From Lachnospiraceae bacterium (GTDB lineage Bacteria; Bacillota; Clostridia; Lachnospirales; Lachnospiraceae): 64,000 bases of DNA. The notes below the pieces were generated by a model. It did no database searches and was not told the origin of the DNA. It worked only from the letters and a program-made list of their open reading frames with translations. Positions within the stretch are counted from its first letter, which is position 1. Every line of letters begins with the position of its first letter. The DNA lies in assembly GCA_910575275.1 (NCBI GenBank), contig CAJTEE010000005.1, positions 186,001 through 250,000 on the forward strand. The letters run 5' to 3'. Shown here piece after piece: positions 36,001 through 43,967 of the stretch. The position numbers and the translations under genes are program-made.

Positions 36001-38788
36001 GATTGTCTTCCAGATCTTGTGCGTACTGTTTCGATGCCTCCTGGGATTCTTTGAGAATCTGCTCATACTCCTCCTGTGTGGCAAGATGGGAAACGATCTC
36101 TCCGTTTTCTACGGTCTGATAGCTGTAGTAGGACCGGCCGCTTGCAGAGGTGTGTTTGCTGGCGTCCATCTGGGAGAGGATACTCCTTGTCCGGTAATAC
36201 GTCTGCCAGGCGGATGTGGCAATGCCAAGGGACTCGACGATGTTGGAAAGGGCTGTGATATCCGCGCTGAGGTCTAGGGCAGCTTCTGCCAGCATTTTTT
36301 GGACGAGATACGTGGCAAAGGCGTCTTGTGCGGTGCCAGTGGCACCTGCTTCCTCGATCAGGGCCAGGATCTCATCACTTGTCGCAGCCGCCAGGTTCCG
36401 GGAAGCCCATTCGGCTTCCGCCTGGCTTTTTGCGAGTGCCTCGGCAGCCAGTTCATCTGCATTTACAATGTTCATCTGCTTAAGGAGCGCAACGACGGAG
36501 GCATTTGTTTCTTCCGAAAGGCCATCCAGTGCCCCGGAATTTTTGATATAGGCCGCTGCAAGGTCGTCAAACGCAGATTGACAGGCGTCTATGTCATCGG
36601 GAGACTTGCTGACGGTTTCTATGAAGGTTTCATAGGCTTGGCCGGCCCCCTCAAACGCATTTTTGAAGTCGTCATTGTTGAGCATGGAGGCCCAGTCAAA
36701 GCTGCCCTGGTCCCGGACATCGGAATAGAGCCTGCCGAGCTGGTTTAAGCCTTTGGAGAGGGCTTGTACCTGGGAGATGGAGTCTGTGAAAGATTTCACT
36801 CTCGCCCCGGATTCGGCCCCTGCATCGCCAGCCTGCTCGAAGGCGGAGCCCAGCCCGTATACCTTTTCAGAGACCGCATCTAAAACAAGTTTGGCAGCGT
36901 GATAAACCTGCGTGTCCGTCTCGAACATCTGATTCCCGGCGAGCCTGGCATTTTCATAGGCCCGGACGATATCCTCCAGGCCGTATGCATAGGAAGCGAG
37001 ATGGCCGGAGAGAACGGACTGGATGGATTCCATGTGGAGGCGCTGTCCCTCGAGCCCGTCGAGCCGGGACTGGATGGCGTCCGCGTCCTGTTTGGAGGCA
37101 TTGGCTTTTGCAAGAGTGAGGGTGTCCATCTCCGCGCGTATCTCCGCCAGTTTCCGTCCAAGGCCGTCATAGGCGCCGATTAAGAAATTGATGTTGTGTT
37201 TGTTTGCCTCGATGGTGAAATCGGAATACTGGCCGGGAGAGTGATAGGAGGCGTTAGAGTGTCCGGAAATCGTGTCCTCATTCAAAGATATGTCACGGGA
37301 GAAACCGACCCGTTCGTCTTGTGTTACCTCGTCGAAATAGGTTTTTGCGTTGTTCCAGGCGTCCAATGCGGCAAGCTTTTGGCGAGCTTCCTGGATTTGA
37401 AGGTTGTGCTCCAGTTCTTCGTTTAAGCGTTTAAGCTTCTGATACTCGACATCGTCAACGAGGTTGTGGATGCCTTTGGTATTCTCGAGGTCCGCCAGCT
37501 TTTTTTGTACATGTTCGGCTTGTGTGCGGAGAGCTTCCAGTGCTTCTGATTCACCAGAGTAGGAGGATTGAGAGGCGTCCATCGCGTCGCGGGCGTTGTC
37601 CACGCGGTTTACGAGATCATCGTATACCTTTGCGAATCCCTTTGCCGTGATTTGGAGGGCGAGGCCGAGGCCGAAGCCGATGGCGGAATTCAGGAGGAGA
37701 GTTTTCAGGCGGAGGGCATCGGTGGCGACGCCGGCGGCTGTTAGATGGGAGCGGTAGCCTTCTAAGGAGGCGGGGGAGTTTTTTGGGAGTTGGGCTAGAT
37801 AGTCTTTTAGGTGGGGATTGTTTTGGGCGAAGGGGTTTTCGAATGTGTCTATCTTAGCGTTCCCTTTGGCCACTATATCATTCCATTTTGAGATTGCTTC
37901 CTTCGCTTTATCAAAATGTTTCTTCTGATCTTTAATTGCAGTGAAATCGATCCCAAACATATTTCCCTGAATATCAAATTTGTCAGTTTCTTTATTCCAT
38001 AACTGCGTAATCCCGTACTTTTCATTTCTTACAGACAAGGCAGAATTCAAAGCAGTCAAAGCAGCCGGAAGTTCCTTTACTACATCCTCCAGATTTTTGG
38101 CTTTTTGAATCAGTTCGTCAAAGACGGTTATTGTTCCTTGTAAGGCATCTTTATTTGCTAAGGCATGAACAAAGGAATCCCAGCCATTGCTTGTATCGTT
38201 AGGGAAATTTGCTGAAAAATCCACCGCGCGGACTTCGGATTTATAAAGCTGGAATGCATCAGCCGCATCTTTTAGGGCTTTACGATCATTGACAGATGCA
38301 ATCCGTTCTTTTATCCGAGTTACTTCTTCTGATAATATCGAAGAATCGTTGATCTTCGTATTTTTGTTTAGAAAAGCGTTCAATTCATTTTGAAGTTTTT
38401 CCTTTTTGATTCGGATAGGAACAGAAATAGGATTACTGTCCGCGAAAGCTTTTATGTATGCAAAGGCCTTTCTCACTTTAAGTTTTGTTTTGCTTTCATC
38501 AATATTTAATATATCAATATCTTTGAAGGAGACATCACTTAAAGTTTTATCAATCTCGCTTAATAAGCATTTACTTTCAAACTTTCCTTTTAGTTTTATA
38601 ACTTTCAGCTGCGATTGCAGAGCTTTTAAGGACTGGTTTAGCTTTCTTTTGGTATCACCCTTTGCAAAAACCCCGGTAATACGCAGTATACTGAGAGTCT
38701 TTTCCAATTCTTTTATGTCCTTATTGATCTGTTTTTTACTTTTTTCGTTGCCTAATTGGGCAGTTAATTGTAATAAAAGTTTTTCCAA
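33053..38788 (-). CDS. Tape-measure protein with cell-wall-binding repeats
   Basis: A 1911-residue protein starting at TTG (GGAGG ten bases upstream). It is almost wholly alpha-helical coiled coil, with repeats such as ERAANALGWQAKNELQDTVF and EEAVGWQAKNKLQDTIY-like units, and has one hydrophobic segment at about residues 360-385. At about 1660-1770 are Trp/Tyr-rich choline/wall-binding-type repeats (GDDAGYMLTG-like, WYYLTADGTMARN), and the end QIDGSGLSRYEVEALIKHQ is typical of tail tape measures. By the usual 1.5 A per residue rule its length implies a long tail. It sets tail length and may help wall entry. Confidence 0.82.
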   Translation of the reverse strand: MEKLLLQLTAQLGNEKSKKQINKDIKELEKTLSILRITGVFAKGDTKRKLNQSLKALQSQLKVIKLKGKFESKCLLSEIDKTLSDVSFKDIDILNIDESKTKLKVRKAFAYIKAFADSNPISVPIRIKKEKLQNELNAFLNKNTKINDSSILSEEVTRIKERIASVNDRKALKDAADAFQLYKSEVRAVDFSANFPNDTSNGWDSFVHALANKDALQGTITVFDELIQKAKNLEDVVKELPAALTALNSALSVRNEKYGITQLWNKETDKFDIQGNMFGIDFTAIKDQKKHFDKAKEAISKWNDIVAKGNAKIDTFENPFAQNNPHLKDYLAQLPKNSPASLEGYRSHLTAAGVATDALRLKTLLLNSAIGFGLGLALQITAKGFAKVYDDLVNRVDNARDAMDASQSSYSGESEALEALRTQAEHVQKKLADLENTKGIHNLVDDVEYQKLKRLNEELEHNLQIQEARQKLAALDAWNNAKTYFDEVTQDERVGFSRDISLNEDTISGHSNASYHSPGQYSDFTIEANKHNINFLIGAYDGLGRKLAEIRAEMDTLTLAKANASKQDADAIQSRLDGLEGQRLHMESIQSVLSGHLASYAYGLEDIVRAYENARLAGNQMFETDTQVYHAAKLVLDAVSEKVYGLGSAFEQAGDAGAESGARVKSFTDSISQVQALSKGLNQLGRLYSDVRDQGSFDWASMLNNDDFKNAFEGAGQAYETFIETVSKSPDDIDACQSAFDDLAAAYIKNSGALDGLSEETNASVVALLKQMNIVNADELAAEALAKSQAEAEWASRNLAAATSDEILALIEEAGATGTAQDAFATYLVQKMLAEAALDLSADITALSNIVESLGIATSAWQTYYRTRSILSQMDASKHTSASGRSYYSYQTVENGEIVSHLATQEEYEQILKESQEASKQYAQDLEDNLGKVKYKTVPQSGSAGRRSSGSGTGSSKRSTKDFYDWIETLLSRTDETIRALQERAANALGWQAKNELQDTVFDQLKAKLDALSASYDRYLAQADQVSLSDSLKHKVQTGAIDIEPLDDTTKQLVSDYANWYSKAQEIKKTSWETRQELEGITKLKLDNIAEGFADNIETLDANVEALREQAEETVGWQAKNKLQDTIYDQLSHKLSELQAEQALYQKEMLSLGLSDLFKRKIEDGTLTTEEFNSLDESVRTVVDAYRDLYTRSQKSGEAIRETNEAIRETKEERLDNLLHDYEQVVSLLDQYTNYQQKLLELYEKQGTAMPNQHDYQDLIDDQATVYRQLEEEYEQLTQALSHSDLQKGSEKWNEMQEQLIEIKVCLLDCADAVEDFKDRIIELRFKPFDDLIQKLKASGSELSDLSSLLGEEGLTNGGMLTDKGLAKVALYGQQLLNAKKQAAEYANAIMALEASLENGDITQDEFNERLYEYQSAQRQASMDTKDAMDAIIDLREQAIEEEIDAMNELIDTKKEALEAEEDLDEYQKKTAGFNQSLAALEKQIATLSLASDHASRAKRLQLEQELSETRQELADYQHTYSVDRQKEALDEHGAAYEEAKRKETEELRTDLAKQQALLETYLGQVRNQYAAVYTTLGAYADAYSMELTNDLLTPFTSATEAAQSFTAVFSDMVSQIQYDLDSIDWSAFESLPAFGEGRPQTGSPAGGHGSYEPSYEDVTGRGSWKKAADNRRWWYGTSEEDYVSGGYYQIGEKIYGFDDAGYMLTGWDDSQGEWRYFEPANGQMVRSSWRKGKDGTWYYLTADGTMARNAVVEAGSGEGYYYVNEKGEYHDSDGILSREELEKLDYDVVYKHGTRHALPRLALTDEEGLGSEVIVTKEGALRQLDSGDHVFNASEVERLHDLVQVSPYRTGIADLSHNLPTRTGASLEVHSPLIQIDGSGLSRYEVEALIKHQVDNVPKLIEKSIRYHLR

Positions 38789-38822
38789 AAGTTGATTCCC
38801 TCCTTAGAATTAGGCATACTAA

Positions 38823-38849
38823 AAGAGAGATGCAATGTACATCTCTCTT
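38823..38849 (-). terminator. Hairpin after the zinc-ribbon gene
   Basis: AAGAGAGATG and CATCTCTCTT form a perfect 10-bp stem; on the minus strand a short T-run follows. It separates the zinc-ribbon gene from the tape-measure gene, which therefore may need read-through or its own promoter. Confidence 0.6.
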
Positions 38850-38881
38850 AAAAGTCAATTTATTAAGTTTATATATGAGCA

Positions 38882-39316
38882 TCAAAACTCTCGCATGCAA
38901 TGGTTGCATACCCGCTTTGGACTGCCGCTTCCCCAAAAACCCGTCAGGAAAGAGTAGCCCTGGTTTAAAATGGTATATTGATCACAGCCGCAGTAGGGAC
39001 AATTTATTTTAAATTTATTCTTATACGTGAAAAGCGGACTATTAGGCATGATTTCTTTTAACTGCCTTTTTGCATCTTTTACATCTACGGCGTCAAATAT
39101 ATGTACAGGATTTTCATCGTCATATAGTGTCGGAGTTAAAGTTCCGTCTTCATAATAATACCATTTCACAGTTTCCTTTGGCTCCGCCGCAAAATCACTC
39201 CCTTCATTTAGTAGGGATTCCCCACACACCGGGCAGGTATCCTCACTATTTTTCTTCTTCAACACGTCCTCATCAAATGTCGATTTACAATGCGGACATA
39301 AAATGGTTCTACCCAT
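38882..39316 (-). CDS. Zinc-ribbon protein, function unknown
   Basis: A 144-residue protein with two N-terminal CxxC pairs (ILCPHCKST and DTCPVCGES) and a C-terminal CPYCGC...CNHC pair, indicating two zinc ribbons around a central alpha/beta part (VKWYYYEDGTLTPTLYDDE). AAGGGAGG precedes the ATG. It lies between the metallo-beta-lactamase cargo gene and the tape measure. The family is not recognised. Confidence 0.65.
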   Translation of the reverse strand: MGRTILCPHCKSTFDEDVLKKKNSEDTCPVCGESLLNEGSDFAAEPKETVKWYYYEDGTLTPTLYDDENPVHIFDAVDVKDAKRQLKEIMPNSPLFTYKNKFKINCPYCGCDQYTILNQGYSFLTGFWGSGSPKRVCNHCMREF

Positions 39317-39449
39317 ACCGTACCTCCCTTATTTTTGCTGTGCTATTTTCTATATAATAATACCACCACATAATCCGATTGGAAAATTCTCTTTTCATGG
39401 ATAATTCCCCTTCACACATCGGACATGCAGCTGTATTTTCCTGTTCCAT
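39309..39449 (-). CDS. Short ORF with one CxxC pair
   Basis: An uninterrupted 46-codon frame begins at ATG 39449, contains AACPMCEGEL and a MWWYYYIENS segment like the VKWYYYEDG of the following zinc-ribbon protein, and stops inside that gene's start (8-base overlap). No good ribosome site is seen. It may be a small partner, or the remains of a duplicated zinc-ribbon gene. Confidence 0.35.
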   Translation of the reverse strand: MEQENTAACPMCEGELSMKREFSNRIMWWYYYIENSTAKIREVRYG

Positions 39450-39638
39450 TATCAAAATATCTTACTTAACAAAAAGTTCCGCAAGAGCGCTGTCTAGACG
39501 TTTTTCTGTAACATTTCAGAACCATAATCTTTTATTTCAGCATACCACGCTCAATTGTCACTGCAAATATACGTTTTTATATCAACTTAGATACCTAAAA
39601 TAAAAAGTATAAAAGTATCCACAAAAACTTTCTCACTA

Positions 39639-39647
39639 TGCTATAAT
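39639..39647 (+). promoter_or_regulatory. Extended -10 promoter of the hydrolase cargo gene
   Basis: TGCTATAAT is a perfect extended -10 element; no clear -35 box is present at the right distance. It lies 40 bases before the ATG of the plus-strand gene and points against the surrounding minus-strand genes. The gap from 39450 to 39686 shows nothing else. Confidence 0.65.
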
Positions 39648-39686
39648 GAGATTGAAAAAAAGTACAGATGAGGAGATACCTTTACG

Positions 39687-40787
39687 ATGAAGCGAATTAC
39701 AAATTTAATATGGGTTGTTTTTGCCTTGCTGATTGGGCTTTCTTCCAACTCAATCACATCCATAGCGTCCAATGCCAATAGCCCGGATAAAATGGAGGTT
39801 CACTTTATTGATGTGGGTCAGGGAGATACAACCCTCATCACATGCGGCGGACATGCGATGCTCATTGACGCGGGTGATGAGACAAAGGGTACGGCGATCC
39901 AGAATTACTTGCAAAAGCAGCAAATCAAGGAGTTGGATTATCTGATCCTTACGCATCCCGACGCGGATCACATTGGCGGCGCGCCCGTTATCATTACAAA
40001 ATTTAAGATTAATCAGGTCTTTTTGTCTGACTATGAAAGGGATAATACGACCTATCAAAAGCTGATTCAGGCGTTAGACTATAAACGTCAAAAACCTGTA
40101 ACGCCGGAGATGGGTTCACAATATTCTCTCGGGACGGCTGTCATTACTATTTTAGCGCCTGGCAAAGAGTACGATAACCCTAATGATTCGTCGGTTGCCT
40201 TCATAATCCAGAATGGAAATACCAGATTTTTGTTTACCGGCGATGCGGGAGAGGCTGCCGAAACGGATATTTTGAATCAGGGGATCGATATTTCAGCAGA
40301 CGTTTATAAAGCAGGACATCATGGAAGCAAATATTCTACATCAGAAGAATTCTTCAAAGCGGTCAGCCCTTCCTTTGCGGTTATAAGCTGTGGCAAGAAT
40401 AATTCTTATGGGCATCCGCATGCCGAAACGTTTAATAAACTTCGGGCCGGTGGCGTCAAGGTTTATAGAACGGATGAGGAGGGAACGATTGTTGCCATAT
40501 CAGACGGAACGGATATAACGTTTAACGTTCCGCCGTCTGAAAGCTGGAAGGCGGGAGAACCGACCGGAAGCTCGGGGACGCAGCAAATTCAGAATAAAGA
40601 AAACGAAGCTTCCGATCTGACGGCAGAAAATACTACGTATGTTTTAAACAGAAACACAAAGAAATTTCATAAACCTGATTGCAGCAGTGTAGAAACAATC
40701 AAGGATGCGAACAGAACGGATACCACGCAATCACGGGATGCAATTTTGGAGTCCGGGTATGTTCCCTGTAAAAGATGCAACCCATAA
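39687..40787 (+). CDS. Secreted metallo-beta-lactamase-fold hydrolase (ComEC-like domain)
   Basis: A 366-residue protein with an N-terminal signal sequence (IWVVFALLIGLSSNSI). The catalytic domain has FIDVGQGDTTLI and LTHPDADHIGG, then FTGDAG and AGHHGSKYS, the pattern of the ComEC/Rec2 C-terminal hydrolase. The last 45 residues (NRNTKKFHKPDCSSV to YVPCKRC) form the small zinc-binding Ada-like module often attached to secreted nucleases. Its own promoter and opposite orientation mark it as a cargo gene. A role in cutting or sensing extracellular DNA is inference. Confidence 0.75.
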   Translation: MKRITNLIWVVFALLIGLSSNSITSIASNANSPDKMEVHFIDVGQGDTTLITCGGHAMLIDAGDETKGTAIQNYLQKQQIKELDYLILTHPDADHIGGAPVIITKFKINQVFLSDYERDNTTYQKLIQALDYKRQKPVTPEMGSQYSLGTAVITILAPGKEYDNPNDSSVAFIIQNGNTRFLFTGDAGEAAETDILNQGIDISADVYKAGHHGSKYSTSEEFFKAVSPSFAVISCGKNNSYGHPHAETFNKLRAGGVKVYRTDEEGTIVAISDGTDITFNVPPSESWKAGEPTGSSGTQQIQNKENEASDLTAENTTYVLNRNTKKFHKPDCSSVETIKDANRTDTTQSRDAILESGYVPCKRCNP

Positions 40788-40798
40788 AAACAGCCTTT

Positions 40799-40834
40799 AT
40801 CAGCGAGACAGCTTCGGCCGCCTCGCTGATTTTA
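40799..40834. terminator. Shared terminator between convergent genes
   Basis: ATCAGCGAG and CTCGCTGAT form a perfect 9-bp stem followed by TTTTA on the plus strand and preceded by TAAAAACAGCCTTT. It sits between the converging hydrolase and recombinase genes. Confidence 0.65.
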
Positions 40835-40881
40835 CGTGGCCGATATCAGCCGGATTCGGCCTCAATATTCGGATTACGATC

Positions 40882-41901
40882 CTATACACATTTATAATAG
40901 GAGCTTCTTACATTTTCTTGGTCAACACTGCAGTAAATCATCGTGGTCTCAACCTTACTGTGTCCCATTAGTTTTGCGGCTTCTTCCAGCTTCATCCCAT
41001 GTTCTAACAGATCAGTGGCAAATGTCCGGCGAAAACGATGCGGATGGACATCTTCGATCCCCGCGATTTCCCCAAGCTGCCGGCAGCGTGATTCGATACC
41101 GGCTTTCGTCATGCGCTTATATGGCGCCCGAATCGCCATCATCAGGGGCTTGCCTTTGAGGCACTCAAGCGGTGTATTCATTTGCTTGGATAACCATTTA
41201 AAGTATTCCTTAAGATGGAAACAGGCGAGATCCGATATATAAATGGTCCGCTCCTTATTCCCTTTTCCGATTACGGTAAATTCTTTTCGATATATATCTA
41301 TATCGCCAATGCTGAGAGATTCCAATTCGCTTACTCTAAGACCCGTAGAATAAAGGAATTCGATCATAGCCCGATCGCGGACATGTGTACAAATCTTACG
41401 AAGTGCTTCTAATTCCTCGGTAGAAAATGGCTTGCGGATCACCTGCTCGGTTTTAGGAGATTTGACCCGCATTACGGGGTTCCTTTTTAATAATTCTTCT
41501 TTTACAAGAAATGTGTAAAAGCTGTTTAAATATCGGATCTTATTTCGGATTGTTGACATTTTGTTGCTGTTGCGTTCCTTCGCAAAGCCTAAATACCAAC
41601 GCAGATCCATAGTTGTGATATCTGCAAAGCTTTTGCCTATGACATCTCTGCATTTCCGGATTTCTGTCACATACTGTGTTAACGTACCGTCCTTTCTTCC
41701 GGATACTTTTTTTGAAGCTACAAACATTTGCAGGTAGTACGTATCTGTATTGGTTTCGGCCAGTATAAGTTCGTTTTTTTCTTCCATGATCTTTTTGTCA
41801 TGAAAAACCATAAAAAGTACATTTTTTAATTTTTCAATTTGTTCTCTTACTAATACATCTGTCATCTGCGCACATACTTCTATCAGAAGTTTTTCTAACA
41901 T
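40882..41901 (-). CDS. Tyrosine recombinase, probable fibre invertase
   Basis: A 339-residue phage-integrase-family protein. A SAM-like N-terminal core-binding domain (about 50-140) precedes the catalytic domain with STGLRVSEL (Arg189), GKGNKERT (Lys216), HPHRFRRTFAT (His288, Arg291), MGHSKVETT (His314) and Tyr323 in MIYCSVD. All catalytic residues are present. It lies directly beside the inverted repeats that flank the fibre cassettes, which suggests that it flips them. It could equally be the integrase of the element, or do both. Confidence 0.88.
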   Translation of the reverse strand: MLEKLLIEVCAQMTDVLVREQIEKLKNVLFMVFHDKKIMEEKNELILAETNTDTYYLQMFVASKKVSGRKDGTLTQYVTEIRKCRDVIGKSFADITTMDLRWYLGFAKERNSNKMSTIRNKIRYLNSFYTFLVKEELLKRNPVMRVKSPKTEQVIRKPFSTEELEALRKICTHVRDRAMIEFLYSTGLRVSELESLSIGDIDIYRKEFTVIGKGNKERTIYISDLACFHLKEYFKWLSKQMNTPLECLKGKPLMMAIRAPYKRMTKAGIESRCRQLGEIAGIEDVHPHRFRRTFATDLLEHGMKLEEAAKLMGHSKVETTMIYCSVDQENVRSSYYKCV

Positions 41902-41917
41902 GATAAAACTCCTCCAT

Positions 41918-41929
41918 AAACATATGTTC
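41918..41929 (-). promoter_or_regulatory. SOS-like box before the recombinase gene
   Basis: AAACATATGTTC (minus strand GAACATATGTTT) fits the Firmicute LexA pattern with one changed base. It lies 17 bases before the recombinase ATG, between a TTGAAG-like -35 and the ribosome site, so it may overlap the promoter. Confidence 0.6.
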
Positions 41930-41987
41930 TAATCATATATTTCTTCAAAAGGGGCGATAGATTTTGTTAAAATGTTTGTAGTGAGAG

Positions 41988-42000
41988 AAATGGCGATTTA
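41988..42000 (+). repeat. Left 13-bp inverted repeat (crossover site)
   Basis: AAATGGCGATTTA, identical to the minus strand of 43147-43159. It has an internal dyad AAAT-GGCG-ATTT, as expected for a core site of a tyrosine recombinase. Confidence 0.7.
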
Positions 42001-42395
42001 AATAAAAAGCTTCCTTATCAAAATTACAGAACAGACGAATACCCCGCTGCCACAGCGCTAAGAAACGAAGGCGGCACAATCTCTTTTCGGGCGACCCAAG
42101 AAGATGGCTCACTACAAGCATTAGTTTTTTATCCTGATGGCAGAATTCATCTTGAAAAAAGGATGCATCCGGGAAATGGACAACAAAGGAACTTGCCTCA
42201 AACGGATTTAATACATACGAAGGAAAACGAATATTTACCCAGAGCGTCGATGCTGGTGAGCATATTATACAATTATTTGTATCATTTAATGCAAGCGGCA
42301 ATGGCACAGAATTAGGCGATTTATGTTTTCGCATGAAAAATGGGTATTTAAACACATGGACAAGTTGGAAAAAGGTGACTTCTACCATATTATAA
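41989..42395 (+). pseudogene. Silent alternative tail-fibre C-terminus (one-base frameshift)
   Basis: Starting at the repeat, the plus strand reads NGDLNKKLPYQNYRTDEYPA and on to VFYPDGRIHLEK at A6 (42155-42160). The frame then breaks; one base over, it continues DASGKWTTKELASNGFNTYE and ends GDLCFRMKNGYLNTWTSWKK plus seven residues before TAA. Both halves look like phage fibre sequence, and adding one A restores a single frame. There is no start codon or ribosome site, so it is expressed only after inversion. The frameshift may be real decay, slip-based variation or a read error. Confidence 0.7.
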
Positions 42396-42405
42396 CCAAT
42401 CGTCA

Positions 42406-43362
42406 TTATCCTCTCTCTCTGTATTCGGTCAAGCTATTGTTACAGACTTGCTCATCAACGTGAAGGAATTGCATTCCCAATCTGTAAGTGTCGTGCTCTG
42501 CCGCAACAGCCCAATATTGGTGAACTGTCCATCCCACCAAGTCCATACAGCCGCATAAGATGTTCCATTCGGCGCTCCGTTTGCAGCGCTTGATCTGATT
42601 GTTATAATATGTCCTAAATATTGCGTGGAAGGTTGAGAGGGGGGGTGCTTCTGCTTTTAAATTCCATAAATTCTGGTTGATTTTGGCAAAAGGATAGTAA
42701 TACAATCCTGCGTCGTACCATGCAATATGATTCAGAGATGACATTTGCGCATTAAAGCTCCCCCTCACCAAAATCATATATGGAGAGTAATAGGTTGACA
42801 CATAGGTTCCCGCTCCGCCTCCTGCCAGACGAGTCCAAGCAGCATACTGCCAGTTTAAATCACTTGTTCTAATATAAATATCCCAATTCGACCAAAATCC
42901 TGTAGTTTTAAAATAGTGGCACGTGCAGATTTTCACATAATTGGAGTCTCCCGTGTATGCATAATAAACTTGCAATGTGCCGGCTCCTGAAGTATGCACA
43001 TACAGGATACCGCCTGTTTTATTAATGGGATAGTTTTTATCAAGAGTAGCCTGGCCAGATGTTGGTATTTCGTACCAGCCAGTTTCCGTGAATACGTTTA
43101 AATTATCACTATCCGATACCTTTCCTGCCCTCATTAATAGCTTTTCTAAATCGCCATTTAACGCATCAATTTCCCCCTTAAGAACCTTCCCCTGCGAGGC
43201 TGCAAGGGCCAGATTGGGGTTGTCGGTTACGCAGTTGTTGACGAGTTTTTCCGGAATGATCGCTTTTTCGTCTATCTTTTCAAAATTTGATTTAATTTTA
43301 TTGGTGCCAAAATTGTCGGTATCTTCCAACAATTCAAGATTCATGTTTGCAGATGTAATCAT
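42406..43362 (-). CDS. Tail fibre / receptor-binding protein, expressed orientation
   Basis: A 318-residue protein. ATG at 43362 is chosen because AAAGGAGGACAT lies before it; the frame is open to 43395 but without a ribosome site. The first 72 or so residues (constant part) end with GEIDALNGDLEKLL, a coiled region. Residues about 80-165 resemble a pyocin-knob module (WYEIPTSGQATLDKNYP ... FWSNWDIYIRTSD), followed by a beta-rich, Trp/Tyr-rich tip ending in a Cys-containing tail. It likely binds the target cell surface. Confidence 0.75.
   Translation of the reverse strand: MITSANMNLELLEDTDNFGTNKIKSNFEKIDEKAIIPEKLVNNCVTDNPNLALAASQGKVLKGEIDALNGDLEKLLMRAGKVSDSDNLNVFTETGWYEIPTSGQATLDKNYPINKTGGILYVHTSGAGTLQVYYAYTGDSNYVKICTCHYFKTTGFWSNWDIYIRTSDLNWQYAAWTRLAGGGAGTYVSTYYSPYMILVRGSFNAQMSSLNHIAWYDAGLYYYPFAKINQNLWNLKAEAPPLSTFHAIFRTYYNNQIKRCKRSAEWNILCGCMDLVGWTVHQYWAVAAEHDTYRLGMQFLHVDEQVCNNSLTEYRERG
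43147..43159 (-). repeat. Right 13-bp inverted repeat inside the fibre gene
   Basis: The minus strand reads AAATGGCGATTTA, encoding Asn-Gly-Asp-Leu in the fibre frame. It is the partner of 41988-42000 and marks the border between constant and variable fibre parts. Confidence 0.7.
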
Positions 43363-43391
43363 ATGTCCTCCTTTTTTGAGAATGCTGTTTG

Positions 43392-43901
43392 TCAAAAGCC
43401 ATTTTTCAATTTATCCATATAGCTTTTTTGAATCAGCTCCATTGAGATTTCAACCTCTCCGTTTTCGAGCTTGTTTTCCTTTAAGATTCTTTCGTATTTC
43501 TCATAGATCTTTATACAGTGCTGATAGCTGTCCTTGTTGCAGGGCTTTCCCTCGGCGACCCGAATCGCGAAATTATTGATCTCCCAGCGGATGTCGTCAA
43601 TTTCCTTATCCACAAAAAGCCGGGTAAGCTTTTTGATGTCATGTGAAATTTCTTCGTCGCGTAGGTCGGAACGCTCCATATCTGTTTCATGCTTTTCCTG
43701 CAGGGCAGCCAGGCTTTGGGAGGTCCGGAGAAGAAGCTCGTATTCTTCACGCTGCTTCTTACCCCATCTTGTCTCAAGGCCCAACAGCCTGGTTCCCCAC
43801 TCCAATATAGACAGAACAGCTTTTAATCCAAACAGGATCATAAAAACAGAGAGAATTACGGAAGAAAAATCAATTTTGGAAAGCTGTAAAATCGCTTCCA
43901 T
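43392..43901 (-). CDS. Membrane-anchored coiled-coil protein next to holin
   Basis: A 169-residue protein with one N-terminal membrane helix (about 13-34), a KKQREEYELLLRTSQSLAAL coiled coil and a charged helical remainder. It sits between the holin and fibre genes in the lysis/adhesion part of the operon. No family is recognised. It may aid lysis or anchor the particle during assembly; this is inference. Confidence 0.6.
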   Translation of the reverse strand: MEAILQLSKIDFSSVILSVFMILFGLKAVLSILEWGTRLLGLETRWGKKQREEYELLLRTSQSLAALQEKHETDMERSDLRDEEISHDIKKLTRLFVDKEIDDIRWEINNFAIRVAEGKPCNKDSYQHCIKIYEKYERILKENKLENGEVEISMELIQKSYMDKLKNGF

Positions 43902-43967
43902 ATGTAAAATTTACCTCCCTACTCTGAAGTGCAGAAGCCCCTACGCAGACCTGCGTAAACGGTAACG

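Larger units (their letters stand above)
41988..43159. other. Probable invertible tail-fibre segment
   Basis: The segment is bounded by a 13-bp inverted repeat. Its right part is the variable 3' portion of the expressed fibre gene; its left part is a second fibre 3' portion in the opposite direction. In both, the repeat encodes Asn-Gly-Asp-Leu in the same frame, so inversion would join the constant first 72 or so codons to the other C-terminus. The stops of the two cassettes face each other 10 bases apart. Confidence 0.75.

Noticed and set aside
39379-39603. A 74-codon plus-strand frame before the hydrolase cargo gene
   Set aside because: No ribosome site or domain; the opposite strand there carries a more protein-like CxxC frame.
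40882-41901. Treating the recombinase as proof of a complete prophage with attachment sites
   Set aside because: No tRNA or direct repeat pair marking attL and attR was found, and the inverted repeats nearby better explain its placement.
42155-42161. AAAAAAG as a programmed -1 ribosomal frameshift site in the silent fibre cassette
   Set aside because: The heptamer is not in the A-AAA-AAG register of the incoming frame, and the cassette has no start codon of its own.
41945-42406. A 153-codon minus-strand open frame that could continue the tail operon after the fibre gene
   Set aside because: The opposite strand encodes a clear fibre C-terminus over the same bases, and the minus-strand product has no recognisable domain or ribosome site.
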